From: Siphonodentalium dalli
Taxonomy: Eukaryota; Mollusca; Scaphopoda; Gadilida; Siphonodentaliidae
Assembly (NCBI GenBank): GCA_032622095.1
Contig: CP136062.1
Coordinates: 140,944,351 to 141,008,350 of the forward strand
Length of the DNA stretch: 64,000 bases
Direction: 5' to 3'
This document shows positions 1 through 12,400 of the stretch, piece by piece. The position numbers and the translations under genes were made by a program. Positions within the stretch are counted from its first letter, which is position 1. The number at the start of each line of letters is the position of its first letter. Below the pieces are notes generated by a model that was given only the letters and a program-made list of their open reading frames with translations, was not told the DNA's origin and searched no databases.

Positions 1-273
1 CGGATGGCCTTCACGATGGGTATTGCTGTTAAAATAGTCAAACCTGTCAAAACTGCCAAAAACAGAAAGAATATTAAAATATAGACATTTTGTTAGCAAA
101 ATACTCGTCACTCAATATCTCCGTGTTGAATGGGTCACCGTGAATGAATCTCCCAAAACAATTGCCACAGTGTTGACTGTTTTGCTTATCTCTCACTCTT
201 TATGTGCTGAATATTATAAGTTACGGGACGCATAGTGGTCAGATATTGTGTCCTTATCTCACTTCGCCTAACA

Positions 274-410
274 TGTCATGTGGACTGTTTTTATGGAGAT
301 GTAACCGTGAGGTAAGTGGTCATAACTTGTGTAAAACCCGAAGGGTTTTACATACAAGTTATGACCACTTACCTCACGGTTACATCTCCATAAAAACAGT
401 CCACATGACA
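274..410. repeat. Near-perfect 137-bp palindrome
   Basis: The two arms pair almost perfectly around GTAAAACCCGAAGGGTTTTAC (centre near 341). It contains TGTCATGTGGACTG at one end and its complement at the other. It would extrude as a stable hairpin; no coding content. Confidence 0.85.
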
Positions 411-1828
411 GTTAGTTAATTCTTATATTTATATACATTTAGCGAAAAAGCCACTTTTGTAAATGTATTTAAATCGAAAAGTGTATCTTGACAAAACCAG
501 CCCAAAATATACCATAGCACCCTTGGCAAAAGTTAACAGGAACAATTTATCTTTATATTGAAACCCGATGATTTATTAAGTCAATCCTGCGCGAGTCCAC
601 AGGGACTTTGTAGAAAATATATTTATAAAATATACATAAACAATACGACAAGGGGAGACACCTGTCGGCACCCAAAAACCACAGTAGCGTTGAATTCCGA
701 CTAGCAACACCGATTTTGGTCGTGTAAACGGCAATTTCGCGTATATTTCGTCTAACAAATGTGATAGAAGCTCTCCTTACCTTGTTAGATCATCAGAATA
801 TCCGTTTAAACGTGTTTTACAACTTTGAGGTGGGATAAAATCACCTTGCTTGACCATCAACATGCAGGGGAAATAACTCTATCTATCATACCACAATTGG
901 TCTCTCAGAATAGGTCCCTCTATAAGGCGGTGTATAAAAGAAATGGTAACATTTCAACCTCGCAGATCAAGACTATCTTATATCATGTTCAACATAACAA
1001 TTTTAACATTTACAGGTATGCTACATAATTTAACGAGACCAATATTTCAGTAGATTGCACATTGTGAATGGAGTGTTCCTCACACAAAGGAAGGACCTCA
1101 CAAAAGAACAGAATATCACTGTGTAACGTCTGGATGTTAAAATATATTTTTCTGTTGTATGTTATTTTATTATCATAATACAACATTTTAAGTTGTAATT
1201 AAAGTGTATACTAGTTTATATTATATTTTGATTTGAACGTTTTGTTATATATAAAATATTCTTACCTGTGATTTTCTTCCCAAAAACATATAATTATAAA
1301 ACATGACACATGTAGGCCTATGCATAGGCTCACATGAGACTAGAAGGGAGGAAGATGATTTGACAACAAGCATCAGATGCGTATATAGAGCCATCTCCTC
1401 AGAAAAGAACAGATTACATATAGTGGTCAGTGAGAAGTGGAAGAGTAGATTAAGCTAAAGGGATAAAGAGCATGATGAGAAGATTAATGAACTGATGGAT
1501 TACAGTTGGGTAGAAGAGAGAAAAAACAATTAGCACATATATTTGCAATGATCAATTATCTTATGCATGATATGGTGTTATATATGAAATATTAGAACTA
1601 TGTGTAGAGTGGATTTATCACAATGACAATAACTTTGTATGGCGTTTTGTGCAAAAAAGTTACTGAAATTGTTACCACATTGTTAGCTACATGTATATCA
1701 TTTTCGATTTGTGTCTCTGAAGATTATCAAATTCAAGCAGGTACTTATTATGAATCAGAAATACAATTGGCAAACAACGAAATCGATTGCTAGTTAGTAT
1801 AAATGCTTGAGTTGCATCAAATATATAG

Positions 1829-1976
1829 AGAGTAATCAATTGGTTCCGAGAATTACGTTAAATAATTCACGAGAGACGAGAGACGTCGGCAAGAAACGAG
1901 TGCGCGTTTCTTACCCAAACGTCTCATGCCTCGAGCGAATTATTTAACGTAATTCTCGGAACTAATTGATTACTCT
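1829..1976. repeat. 148-bp imperfect palindrome
   Basis: The outer about 45 bp of each arm match exactly apart from single changes (AGAGTAATCAATTGGTTCC against its complement). The centre near 1900 is more diverged and richer in CG. It lies between the long arms of the foldback-like element. Confidence 0.8.
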
Positions 1977-2245
1977 ATTTATTACACTTCTACGTCAATT
2001 TGGTTCACCAAATATTATTAAAACTCGCAGAATTAATGCATGAAAGTCCCAATGTGGAGAAAGATAAGCAATCGAAACTTCAGTCTAAATCAGTAAGCGA
2101 CATCATCAATGACAATATTGGAGACTAATATACGGTATTCGGTCATATAAGTTATTGCCTGCTGGTATCACACCAGAGTGCAGCACCATGAATGTAACTG
2201 CATGTCGTTTTAGTCGCCTCTGCCAGGCTCTGCTCCATGTTTTTA

Positions 2246-2545
2246 AAGTGATGTGATCACTCCAGTAGGGTGATCTATTAAAAATGTAGATTAATCTTGT
2301 TCAAAGTAGGTATTTTTTACAAATATTATATCCAAATTGACAATAAACACCATCATTCTTATATATTAATTGAATGCAGTGACTCTCGATGGCGAAATCA
2401 CTTTCGTCAGTTTATCGCCGCGTTGTCTATGGAGTGGTACAGTCCATTTGCTTCAGATTACTGGTGATCTTCGTAGAATGCTAAATTCCTACAGTTGGTA
2501 TAGCTCCTGAATACTATCTGTTCAGTTTCACATACCCGAACAAGT
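2246..2545 (-). repeat. Dispersed repeat family A, copy 1
   Basis: The reverse complement matches 25975-26338 through most of its length and 11035-11275 in its first part: ACTTGTTCRGGTRTGTGAAA at one end and the GATCACTCCAGTAGGGTGAT type segment at the other. No protein coding was seen. The class is unknown; ends are approximate. Confidence 0.7.
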
Positions 2546-4198
2546 ACATATGTAATATTTTATTAATGCAACGTGACACAGTAAACTACACAGTTCTGTT
2601 CTGAGGTCCTTCATTTGGTTACAATACACCAAATACAAATTAGTAGAGTGATTTCCCCTGGGACCCCCAAGCTAGGATCAGCATAACAAAAATTCTGGCA
2701 GCTGAATGGTCAATGATATATGGATGAAAAGTGCACGAAAAAATGCACAGATGTGTTTCCCATCAAATATAACCACATGGTAAATGGTTATGGCTGTGCA
2801 AGTGGCGAATAATTTATGGGAGGTGTTTGTGTTTTTTTCGATGTCATTTTTTTCACAATTTTAAGGGTAGTGTGACGTTTGTCAAGCTCCAGTGTGATCT
2901 ACCATGTTAACAAGTACTTTTTTGCACATTTCTGTGTGTCTAAAAGGACGTTCTTTAATTTCAAATACTCGTGCAGGTCAAAGCTTTGCAGCGAATATAG
3001 GCCAGCGGGATTTGTTAACACTGGGGCCTATGTAAATCATTTGGTGTATTGTAACCATTTGTGTTAGGAGCACTCCATTCATAATTTGTAAACTACTAAA
3101 TTATTGGTCTCATTAAATTACATATTTTATTATCTATTATTATATTATATATTATTGCATACTTGTAAATGTTAAAATTGTTGTTGAACATGATATAAGA
3201 TAGTCTTGATCTGCGAGGTTGAAATGTTACCATTTCTTTTATACACCGCCTTATAGAGGGACCTATTCTGAGAGACCAATTGTGGTATGATAGATAGAGT
3301 TATTTCCCCTGCATGTTGATGGTCAAGCAAGGTGATTTTATCCCACCTCAATGTTGTAAAACACGTTTAAACGGATATTCTGATGATATAACAAGGTAAG
3401 GAGAGCTTCTATGACATTTGTTAGTCGAAATATACGCGAAATTGCCGTTTACACGACCAAAATCGGTGTTGCGAGTCGGAATTCAACGCTACTGTGGTTT
3501 TTGGGTGCCGACAGGTGTCTCCCCTTGTCGTATTGTTTATGTATATTTTATAAATATATTTTCTACAAAGTCCCTGTGCGCGAGTCCAAATGCGCCCAAA
3601 ACATTATGCGCTCGTCTTTCCAAAACCTATGACGCGACGATGTAATTATGAGCCTGGTGTTATGAGCTGCTGCGCGTTCACCGAGAAATAACTGCAACTA
3701 GCCACGTGGGCGCCGACCAATCAGAATGCTGGATTTAGTGATAATCACACTTAGTATGTAAATATATCAATATTAGGTGAAGCCGTATGTCGAGCCTAAT
3801 ATTGATCTCGCTGAGCCTCACATGACACAATATCTGACCACTAAGCATCCTGTAACGTATTTATTATGTCAGTGGACAAAATCCAGCATGCCCCAAAAAT
3901 GTGTTGGCCATTAACTTATGTAACGTCACAGTGACGCGCCATGGGCGTTGAACATCAACGCATTGAGTCAATGGCTAATCACCAGAAGTAGGACAACTTC
4001 TTGAGTTTGATAGTTAATTTATGAGTTTTTAGAATTCCTCAGATATAATGCATGCATGTTTTGGTACATGGAACTATGTCTTTAAATTCAAAGAAAATGT
4101 TTAACGACAGATATCCCCTTTCTTGGCACCAAAATACACAAACAAAATTCCCGAGGTGACAAAGTTTCTGAAAACAAGATGGTGGATAAGACCTACTA

Positions 4199-5031
4199 TA
4201 GTGTTGAAACGATTAGCGTTTTTAATGAATCGACTAGTCGCCAGAGATAACCGACTACTAGTCGGACCCCTTCTAAGAGTTCCAGTTTCTATGCCCATAT
4301 GACGTATAAAACGGGCCATGTGGCATCGCAGTTTTGATTATCCAACTCTTCGTTTCAGAACGTTAAAACAGAAAGCACGTGAACTATATACATGTAATCT
4401 CCCGTTTTGCCCGTAAGTCTCCCAATTTGATGTCTTAAACCCGGCTCTCCTGCAACCTCCATATAATCTCATGGTTTGGGGAATGTAGGTAATAAAACAT
4501 TTTATATAAACAATATTGTCGCCGGTAACCAGGAAATAAATAGGCAAGTCTTGTTAGTAAGTCTCGCTAACGAGATGTCTGGTGTGTTCTTTTGTCTCTC
4601 TGAATTATGTTTTGTATATCACTGAAGCCATTTTGTTGCATCATTACTTTAGAAGTTATCACTGGTCAATTGCGTGCCATTGAACTACATGTAGACAGTG
4701 TTTGGTCGGCAGCGACACTTCGTGTCTTTGGTGATCAACATAAAAGAAACCGCGCATACATTGGGTTCAGTTCAGGTCATGGAGTTCACAGCTCGTGCAT
4801 GACTGGCAGTGGCATCGTTAAAGGAACAATGCAATAAATTCCAATAATCTCTAAGAAGTTAATATGTATTAACCGTTACAGATTACGTGATAATATTGCC
4901 ATGCAATGGCACTGCTGTCATAATAGCAATTAGGTAGTGCTTTTTCTCGACTAGTCGACTAGCATATTTCGGGATCGACTAATTTAATAATCGCGTCGAT
5001 TTCGACTAATCGATTAATCATTTCAACATTG
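4199..5031. mobile_element. hAT-type MITE (833 bp) with 8-bp target duplication
   Basis: Terminal inverted repeats of about 20 bp (GTGTTGAAACGATTA / its diverged complement ending CATTG) are followed inward by CGACTAGTCG-rich sequence at both ends. The flanking ACCTACTA at 4191-4198 and 5032-5039 is an exact 8-bp duplication, the hallmark of hAT transposition. No transposase is present, so the copy is non-autonomous. Confidence 0.85.
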
Positions 5032-5204
5032 ACCTACTATTGGGTTCATATACAGTCACTCTTTATTGACGCTGATTGGCTAATCGCAAGAGCTGACATA
5101 ATAAAAACAAACGCTCGGCTTGCACAAGTGTGTTTTGTGAACAATATCCAATTCATGCTATCATTTTACTATTCTATTAGTATATATGTTCATAATTTGG
5201 TAAT

Positions 5205-5390
5205 TATTATACCCCCACTTTCGAAGAAAATGGGGGGTATACTGGATTGACTGCGTCTCTCCGTCCGTCACACATTCTCCCTCCGTGTGTCCGTCCGTTA
5301 TAACATACAACCAAAGCCACGTGTGCCTTTAAAACATTTTACACCATTTGCCTGCCATATCCTGCTATATTTTCACCAAACTTTTGGGGG
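5205..5390 (+). repeat. Dispersed repeat with C-run / GAAGAAAATGGGGGG palindrome
   Basis: TACCCCCACTTTCGAAGAAA runs into a G-run complement and then CCGTCCGTC-type sequence. This head is common at the start of interspersed repeats in marine invertebrate genomes, from general familiarity. A comparable pair flanks 6950-7450 (cccccgcaaattt / aaatttggcggggg). The 3' end is unclear. Confidence 0.4.
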
Positions 5391-5750
5391 AGAGTCCCCA
5401 ATTTCCCTTGGAAAAATTCAAAGATCAAAATCATCACAGGTTTCTTTACAATCAACATCTAGTTGATAGAAATGAGACTGGATATTTATCAGACTGGTAT
5501 AGGTATAAAAGAAATGGATCATCATTTTGGAGAAAGTCGGTTCTACTATACATTAGTACATTCGGGAGGTTGATATTACTGTACCAAAAATCCAGTGCGA
5601 TGAATAATACAATTATTAATACGAAGCAAAATTTATTAAAATCCAATAAATTTTAACATAGAACTGATCAGAATCATAATTGGTCATAAGAACAGGACAT
5701 AATAACAAATTCAACTATTAACCATCATGGAAATTTTCTAGAACAATTAT

Positions 5751-5961
5751 AGTAATGCCCTAAATAATTGACTCCTTAACCACAGCAGAATTATGGGTCA
5801 TTTTTCAGGATTTAGACAGAAATATGGCTTGTTGCCATTCATCGGAAAGCTCTCACTGAGAGCTTTCCGATGAATGGCAACAAGCCATATTTCCGACTAA
5901 ATCCTGAAAAATTACCCATAATTCTGCTGTGGTTAACGAGTCGATTATTTAGGGCATTACT
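5751..5961. repeat. 211-bp near-perfect palindrome
   Basis: Arms of about 100 bp meet at CTCTCACTGAGAG near 5856 with only a few mismatches, starting AGTAATGCCCTAAATAAT. It lies just beyond the 3' end of LYAR. No target duplication was recognised, so I call it a palindrome, not a defined transposon. Confidence 0.85.
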
Positions 5962-6227
5962 GTACCTATCAATTTGATGAAAAGAACCATACTATTGAAA
6001 AATAAATGTTGTTCACATTTATATGAAACAAATTTACATCACTTCACCTTCAGCATGCAATGAATCTGACTAGCATTTTATGAATTTTTGTTTTTTAACA
6101 TTCAAGTCAGGATATTCATTGTTTTCCACTTTCCGTTATTTCACTGGTATTTCTTTCATAGAGAATTGTCCGAAAAATAATTTCAACACATTTCTGTGCA
6201 ATCCAATAGAAATATTTTGAGCCCTTT

Positions 6228-6233
6228 TTTATT
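6228..6233 (-). promoter_or_regulatory. Polyadenylation signal for LYAR
   Basis: AATAAA on the minus strand, 110 bp beyond the LYAR stop codon, in AT-rich sequence. It is the first canonical hexamer after the stop, so the 3' UTR is probably about 130 nt. The cleavage site itself is not visible. Confidence 0.6.
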
Positions 6234-6343
6234 TGGAAAATTCATAGCATTAATTAAGCTCAATTCTTCAGTTATCATTCAGAGCTGTTATTAATGGTCA
6301 AGTCTAAAGCTGCCAATACATTATTTTCAGTAGACAACTAATA

Positions 6344-6478
6344 TCACGTTGCAGCAAGTTTCACTTTTTCTTTATGAACTTTGAACAAAGGGTTTTTTGT
6401 AACTTTTTTCTCCGCCTTCGCTAGTAGCTTTTCCTCTGATTTGTAGAATCCTCCTTGTGACATGTATTCGGCTACAAT
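6344..6478 (-). CDS. LYAR: LYAR coding exon 8 (C-terminus and stop)
   Basis: Forty-four codons plus TGA, phase 0: IVAEYMSQGGFYKSEEKLLA then KAEKKVTKNPLFKVHKEKVK and LAAT. The SEEKLL and KNPxFK...KVKL pattern is the conserved end of LYAR proteins, normally joined straight after LRKK, as here. The acceptor is CTACAG. Confidence 0.93.
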   Translation of the reverse strand: MVAEYMSQGGFYKSEEKLLAKAEKKVTKNPLFKVHKEKVKLAAT

Positions 6479-9400
6479 CTGTAGATAAGAAAATAAACCA
6501 TATAAATTACAAATTTGGCTAGATCTATTATTTGGTGTGATTGGCCCATGGATGATTGGGATTCAGATTTGTCAAATGGGGTCATCTGGTCAACAAGAGC
6601 ATAGCTAGGGCATGGCAAAATACACCCTTTAGCCATTTTGAATTGTACTACCGCAAAATAAAATACTAATTTGAGCTTACAAAGAATATCTGATATACCC
6701 CTAATTTCAATGCCAAAATTCTATGTCGAAAAATTGCCGTAACTCATGTGAAAATAACTGGACAGAACCCATATTCGAAATTAGCCTGTAGTTTTAGCTG
6801 GGAAACACACATACCAGCTTTGGTTCAAATCAAATAATCCAAACATGAGTTATCGGTTAGAAACTGAAATGTTATGAAATCGGTCAAATTTTAAGTTGAA
6901 AAAGAGCCGTAACTCAAGTAAAAACAAGCAGTCGCAGACGGCGGTATCCCCCACCGAAATTGTGCAGTTGGGGAAGTGCAGTCTCAATAATGTTTGCGTT
7001 CTCAGTATGTGCTAAACAAGAGGTGGGATTTTGTCAAAAAGCCTGGCTTGCGAACTCATTTTAGGTACTGGTCATGGGAACGAATATACCAAAAATCTTT
7101 TAAATCCGTTAGCCCTGTGATGTCATCCATTTGCCCCCAAAAAAATAAACAAAGTCCAATAACTCTGCTGAAAATATCCGGCCGGACCTGGTTTGCGAAC
7201 TCGTTCTAGATACTGGTCATGTGAACTCATATACCAAAAATCTTTGAAATCCGTTGACATTTGTGGAAATGAGCCCTGTGACGTCGTCCATTTGCACACA
7301 CAAAAATAAACAAAGTCCAATAAGTCCGCTTAAAATATCCGGCCGGACCTGGTTTGCGAACTCGTTCTAGATACTGGTCAAGTGAACTCATACAGACTCA
7401 TACAGAACCAGAACCCATTACTATATCCCCCGCAAATTTTAAATTTGGCGGGGGATAATAATTGGATGCTTGGCCTGTATCTTTAGCTGGGATATACACA
7501 TACCAAATTTGGTTCAGATCAAATAATCCAAACTGGAGTTATCGGTCAGATACAAAAAATGTTAACAGATGGTCAAATAGTAATTCGAAAAAGGGCCGTA
7601 ACTTATGTCAAAATAATGGGAGGGAACACATATTCGAACTTGGCCTCTATTTTTAGTTTGGAAATACACATACCAACTTTTGTTCAGATCAAATAATCCA
7701 AACTGGAGTTTTCGATCGGAAACCAAAAATGTTAACAGACGGACAGGACAGACAGACTGATTACATAATACAACCTTTTTTCAAAAGGACATATAATGAA
7801 AGTGTCAATGACACTGTAGCTCAACTTAGGTAGGGGAATAATTTAATGATTGACAGTAAATGGAGGAATAGGAAAGGTGCTAATTGAAATGTCTAACCTG
7901 TGCCAAAGGATTTAGTCATGCAAAGAGTAAAATCCAAGATGGCTGCTGGCGGCCATGTTTTTTTGGCCAATTGACCCCAAAAGGACTCGTTCTCATCTAC
8001 GTGTCATTGTTAACATCCATGACAAATTTCATGAAGATCTGACCAAAGCTACGACCTGTAGCCCGCGCCAAAGGATATACATGTAGTCATGCAAAGAGTA
8101 AAATCCAAGATGACTGCTGGCAGCCATGTTTTTCAGCCGAATGATCCCAAAATGACTCGTTCCCATCTACATGTCATTGTTAACATCCATGACAAATTTC
8201 ATGAAGTTCCGACCAAAGCTACGACCTGTAGCCCATGCCATAGGATTTTAGTCATGCAAAGAGTAAAATCCAAGATGGCTGCTGGCGGCCATGTATTTTG
8301 GCCGAACGACCCCAAAATTACTCGTTCCCATCTACATGTCAATATTAACATCTACGACATTTTTCATGATGATCAGACGAACAGTACGACCTGTAGCCCA
8401 CGCCAATGGATTGAATTTTGAAATCCAAGATGGCCACCAGCGGCCATGTTTTTCGGTCGAACGACCCCAAAATGACTCGTTCCCATCAACATGTCATTGT
8501 TAACATCCATGACAAATTTCATGAAGTTCCGACCAAAGCTACGACCTGTAGCCCATGCCAAAGGATTTTAGTCATGCAAAGAGTAAAATCCAAGATGGCT
8601 GCTGGCGGCCATGTATTTTGGCCGAACGACCCCAAAATGACTCGTTCCCATCTACATGTCAATATTAACATCTACGACATTTTTCATGATGATCAGACGA
8701 ACAGTACGACCTGTAGCCCACGCCAATGGATTGAATTTTGAAATCCAAGATGGCCACCAGCAGCCATGTTTTTCGGTCGAACGACCCCAAAATGACTCGT
8801 TCCCATCTACATGTCAATGTCAACATTCATGACAAATCTCATAAAGATCAGACCGAAGGTACGACCTGTAGCCCGCGCCAAAGGAAATTGTTGATGGACA
8901 CACGGACGACAAACCATGGCAATAGCTCAAACTTACAAAGTAAGTTGAGCTAACAATAATGATTAACAAACAAAGGAGTCGCAAAAGCTTTTAGTTTTAT
9001 TTCTAAAGCTTTTATTAATTAATGTCCTCCCTTAATTAATGCCAACATCAATGGCATAATCCCGATTAAAACAATAAACTTGACAAGTGGGCGCAGTCAT
9101 TTATTTACGGAAGCAGTCTTTGCCGAAACGCATTGCCGAAACGAACTTCCAAAGCTCCTATTGTACATAACCTGATAGTGTCGTAATTGTTTTATATCTG
9201 AAAAGCGGGATGGCATCCTGTAGGCTACTAATTTATAAACTCATGGAATTCCAATGGTCTAATTATTTCTGATACTAACGATAATGACTTTCGATGGTTA
9301 GATATGTAATCCCCCGATAATCCCGGCGAATGTCGGCGACTTCAAATATATCGTGCCGGGGTTGAATGTGAACAACTTGTTTGATCAGAAAGGGATATTT

Positions 9401-12400
9401 TAAAGAAATGGTTCAGAGAGATAGGACAACAACATTATGACAGATATATTATAATATATTTTGTTGGCAAAGCAAGTCAAATTACCACCGGTAAATCTCA
9501 GTTTGGTCAAATTTGGAAGGCGACTTCGTTTTCGCCTCGCGGACGTCCAAGGGTGAAGTCACCAGCCGGAAAGCGAGAACTTCACCCGAGTCGCCTCCTA
9601 GCTTGGGGCCTGATTTTACGTAGCATGATGCATCCATACTAATGAAGGGCATGCTCGCTGATAAAAACAAATCTGAATCATTGCATGGTTTAATTAGTTA
9701 TTAGTGCCCATTTAAGACATCTCAGGTCAACAGGACCAATCTAATAAGATTCCCCAGGTCAAATTACCCATATGTACAAACTTTCAGCTCCGAGAGTCCA
9801 ACTGTTTGGTTGCCTCTTGCCAAAATATATATGAAATAATTATTAGTGCCCTTTTAACCCTTTCATGACTGGAGCTTCCTGAAATTTTTTGAAAACTCTG
9901 TGCCAATGTGGTTCTCATGGAAGTATCAAGGACAACAATCTAAACTGTGGAAAATTTGAAGTATGATAAAATTGCACATCGTCTTGATTCCGTGGTGATT
10001 GTCATGATAATTAACGATTCGCTATGATGTGAAGTTCGAAGCCTTGACCACTGGTGAAATGTCAATGGCCTGTAATTAGTGTAATAACTGGCTCACCTTG
10101 GCCATGAAACTTACATTTATTAATATTATTTATACATATCCAATGTCAAATTGGAATGATATAGAAATTGAGTCATTGAATTTCGTGGATTCCTTCAGAT
10201 TGCTCGGTTTATTTCTATTCAAAATATGGAACTATATCTTCATGGAGCAGAGTACAATTTCTAGGAGGAAGTGATATGGATTGTTCGTAAACTGTCAATC
10301 TTGTCCAGTTCAGCAACTATTTGACAGATTATGGAGTCTGTAGCACGACTTTTCAGTCAGTGTGAATGAGGATTAACATGCTGTCTGGTGTGATTTCGGA
10401 TGTTTATCGGTGGGTTCTCCCCCCCCATGAAAAATTTCCGTTTTACCGGCTCCTCATTTCGCAAACTGCATTTTCCATCGTAAAACCCACCGATAATCAG
10501 CATAAAATCACACCAGACAGCATTTTTATCCCTAATTCTACTAACAATTAATTTGAATAGTGAAACTGGTTTGAATACCTTTGAATCACAGTTTTGTGAT
10601 TCATGCAATGCGAATATTCATGCATTTGGGCAATTCTTTCAGTGGCTTTCTAGAGGTCGTTGATTTCTATGTACAGCGAAGTGATTTCCCAGTTAAATTT
10701 ACACTGCGCACTGTCTTGATTCACACATAATACTTATGTCATCATATGATATGGCCTGGAGATAAATACTGATATGGGCTTTGTTAAAATACCCAATACC
10801 AAACCAAATCATCGGTCTTTCGTCTAATGTGGGGGGGGGGGGGGATATCGTGGTATACCAGCACAAATGAAGCAACCTCAAATTTACCAAATAGAACAAA
10901 TAAAACACGTATTTTCAGCCCTATATAAATATTTTGTTTGAAATTCTTCTGTATATATATGTATGTTTTAAAATTTGAGATACCTCTGTGCACAAGTATA
11001 TATAATTTTGGGGTTGTTTTAACTTAAATACATATTATGGACTTGTTCAGGTGTGTGAAATTGATTAGTTAGTATTCAGACGCTATTCCAACTGGAGGAA
11101 TGTCGCATTCTACTTACATGCCAAAGATTTCAAAGAAATCGACCATACCACTCAATAGAAAACATCGCCTGAACTACACACAATTGCAAATATCTACATC
11201 TCGATTTGGGACGCAACTATTAGCAACAATCTAACATAAACAATTTCATCATCGAGAGTCATTGCATTTTAGACACCCACCCCAAAACCCCAACGCTTTA
11301 TGTTGGTCCCCTCTGTAAAAACGACCAACCGCTCTATATTGGTCCCTTCTTTGAAATGTTACTTCCTGTTTACAAACATGTACAAGACAAATATTTTCTT
11401 GGCTGATAATTATGCGATAATCAGCAGTAATCAGCGATAATCTCAACTAAATTGAACTCTAAGCAATCAACAAAGGTAGAATATGATGTGATTATATTGG
11501 TAAATTTATAACCCAGCCTATTCATCTGTGTGAGTAGATGAAAAATATGTTGAATCCCCTGGAATGACAACAAAAAATAACTAGGGCCAGTGTTAGGGAC
11601 TATAATAGAATAAAAAATTACACAAAATTAAATTTATCTTTTTTTCAGACATCAACCAGCATCAACTAGTAGGCCTAGAGCCTATAGTAATACCAAAAAG
11701 GAAAATGTGCATCAGAATTAGCTTTTATGTATGCCTGCATGACCACCGACCCGACCTCGCATTACGACTTAGGACTAGGCCTAAAATATTATTTAACCCT
11801 TTGAGTTTGAACGCGGATGGTCAATTTAGTGCCAAATCCATATACACGGATGTGCACTTTAGTGACATGTGACCGTGGAGATGAGGTCACAGTAAGCGTA
11901 ATGTCATTGTGTTGGTGTAGGGAAGATAACTCCAATTTGGTCTTCTGTTTACAGTATACCGGTTGTACTCTTGATTTACTATTATATGTCTACCTGTGTC
12001 TACTATATATTATTAACTATAGAGATGGGCGGTTAACCGTGGAATCAGTTCGGTTTCGGTTGTCGGGAAAAACCGGAAATGACAACCGTGGTAAGTTGGG
12101 AAAACCCGTAGTTTCGGTTGTCACAACTTCCTGTAATCATGGCAGAGCACGACGAACAAACGAGTCCTGTGTGGAAATATTTTTCAAAGAAAGATAAGAA
12201 ATCTAAGTGTGCCGCCTGTAATATATGCAGAAAGGAGTTCGCATCGTGAAATCGCGCGACGAATTAATTACGTTGCTTCCGTGTACACCTATTTTCGCCG
12301 TAGTAAACACAACACAAGTCAGTTTATTTCTCATGTTCTTTTAATCATTAAGGCCATACAAATACTCTGAAAGGTGAATTTGATAACGAGGATACGATAT

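Larger units (their letters stand above)
225..3865. mobile_element. Foldback-like element with long inverted arms
   Basis: The arms 598-1074 and 3070-3578 are inverted copies, roughly 500 bp each and highly similar, separated by about 2 kb. Weaker outer matches pair 225-252 with 3829-3865 (the shared piece includes CAGATATTGTGTC), so the element may extend that far. Smaller palindromes sit inside each part. No transposase reading frame was found; the mirror-image ORFs in the two arms are by-products of the inverted repeat. Ends and target duplication are not resolved. It could alternatively be two opposed copies of one repeat. Confidence 0.65.

Noticed and set aside
576..3645. Two similar ORFs sharing IYAKLPFTRPKSVL in opposite orientation
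   Set aside because: They are mirror images produced by the inverted arms, with no protein family resemblance and no codon structure.
11817..12197. 126-residue ORF crossing into the hAT element
   Set aside because: It runs from unrelated flank through the transposon terminus in a frame different from the BED start; a chance open frame.
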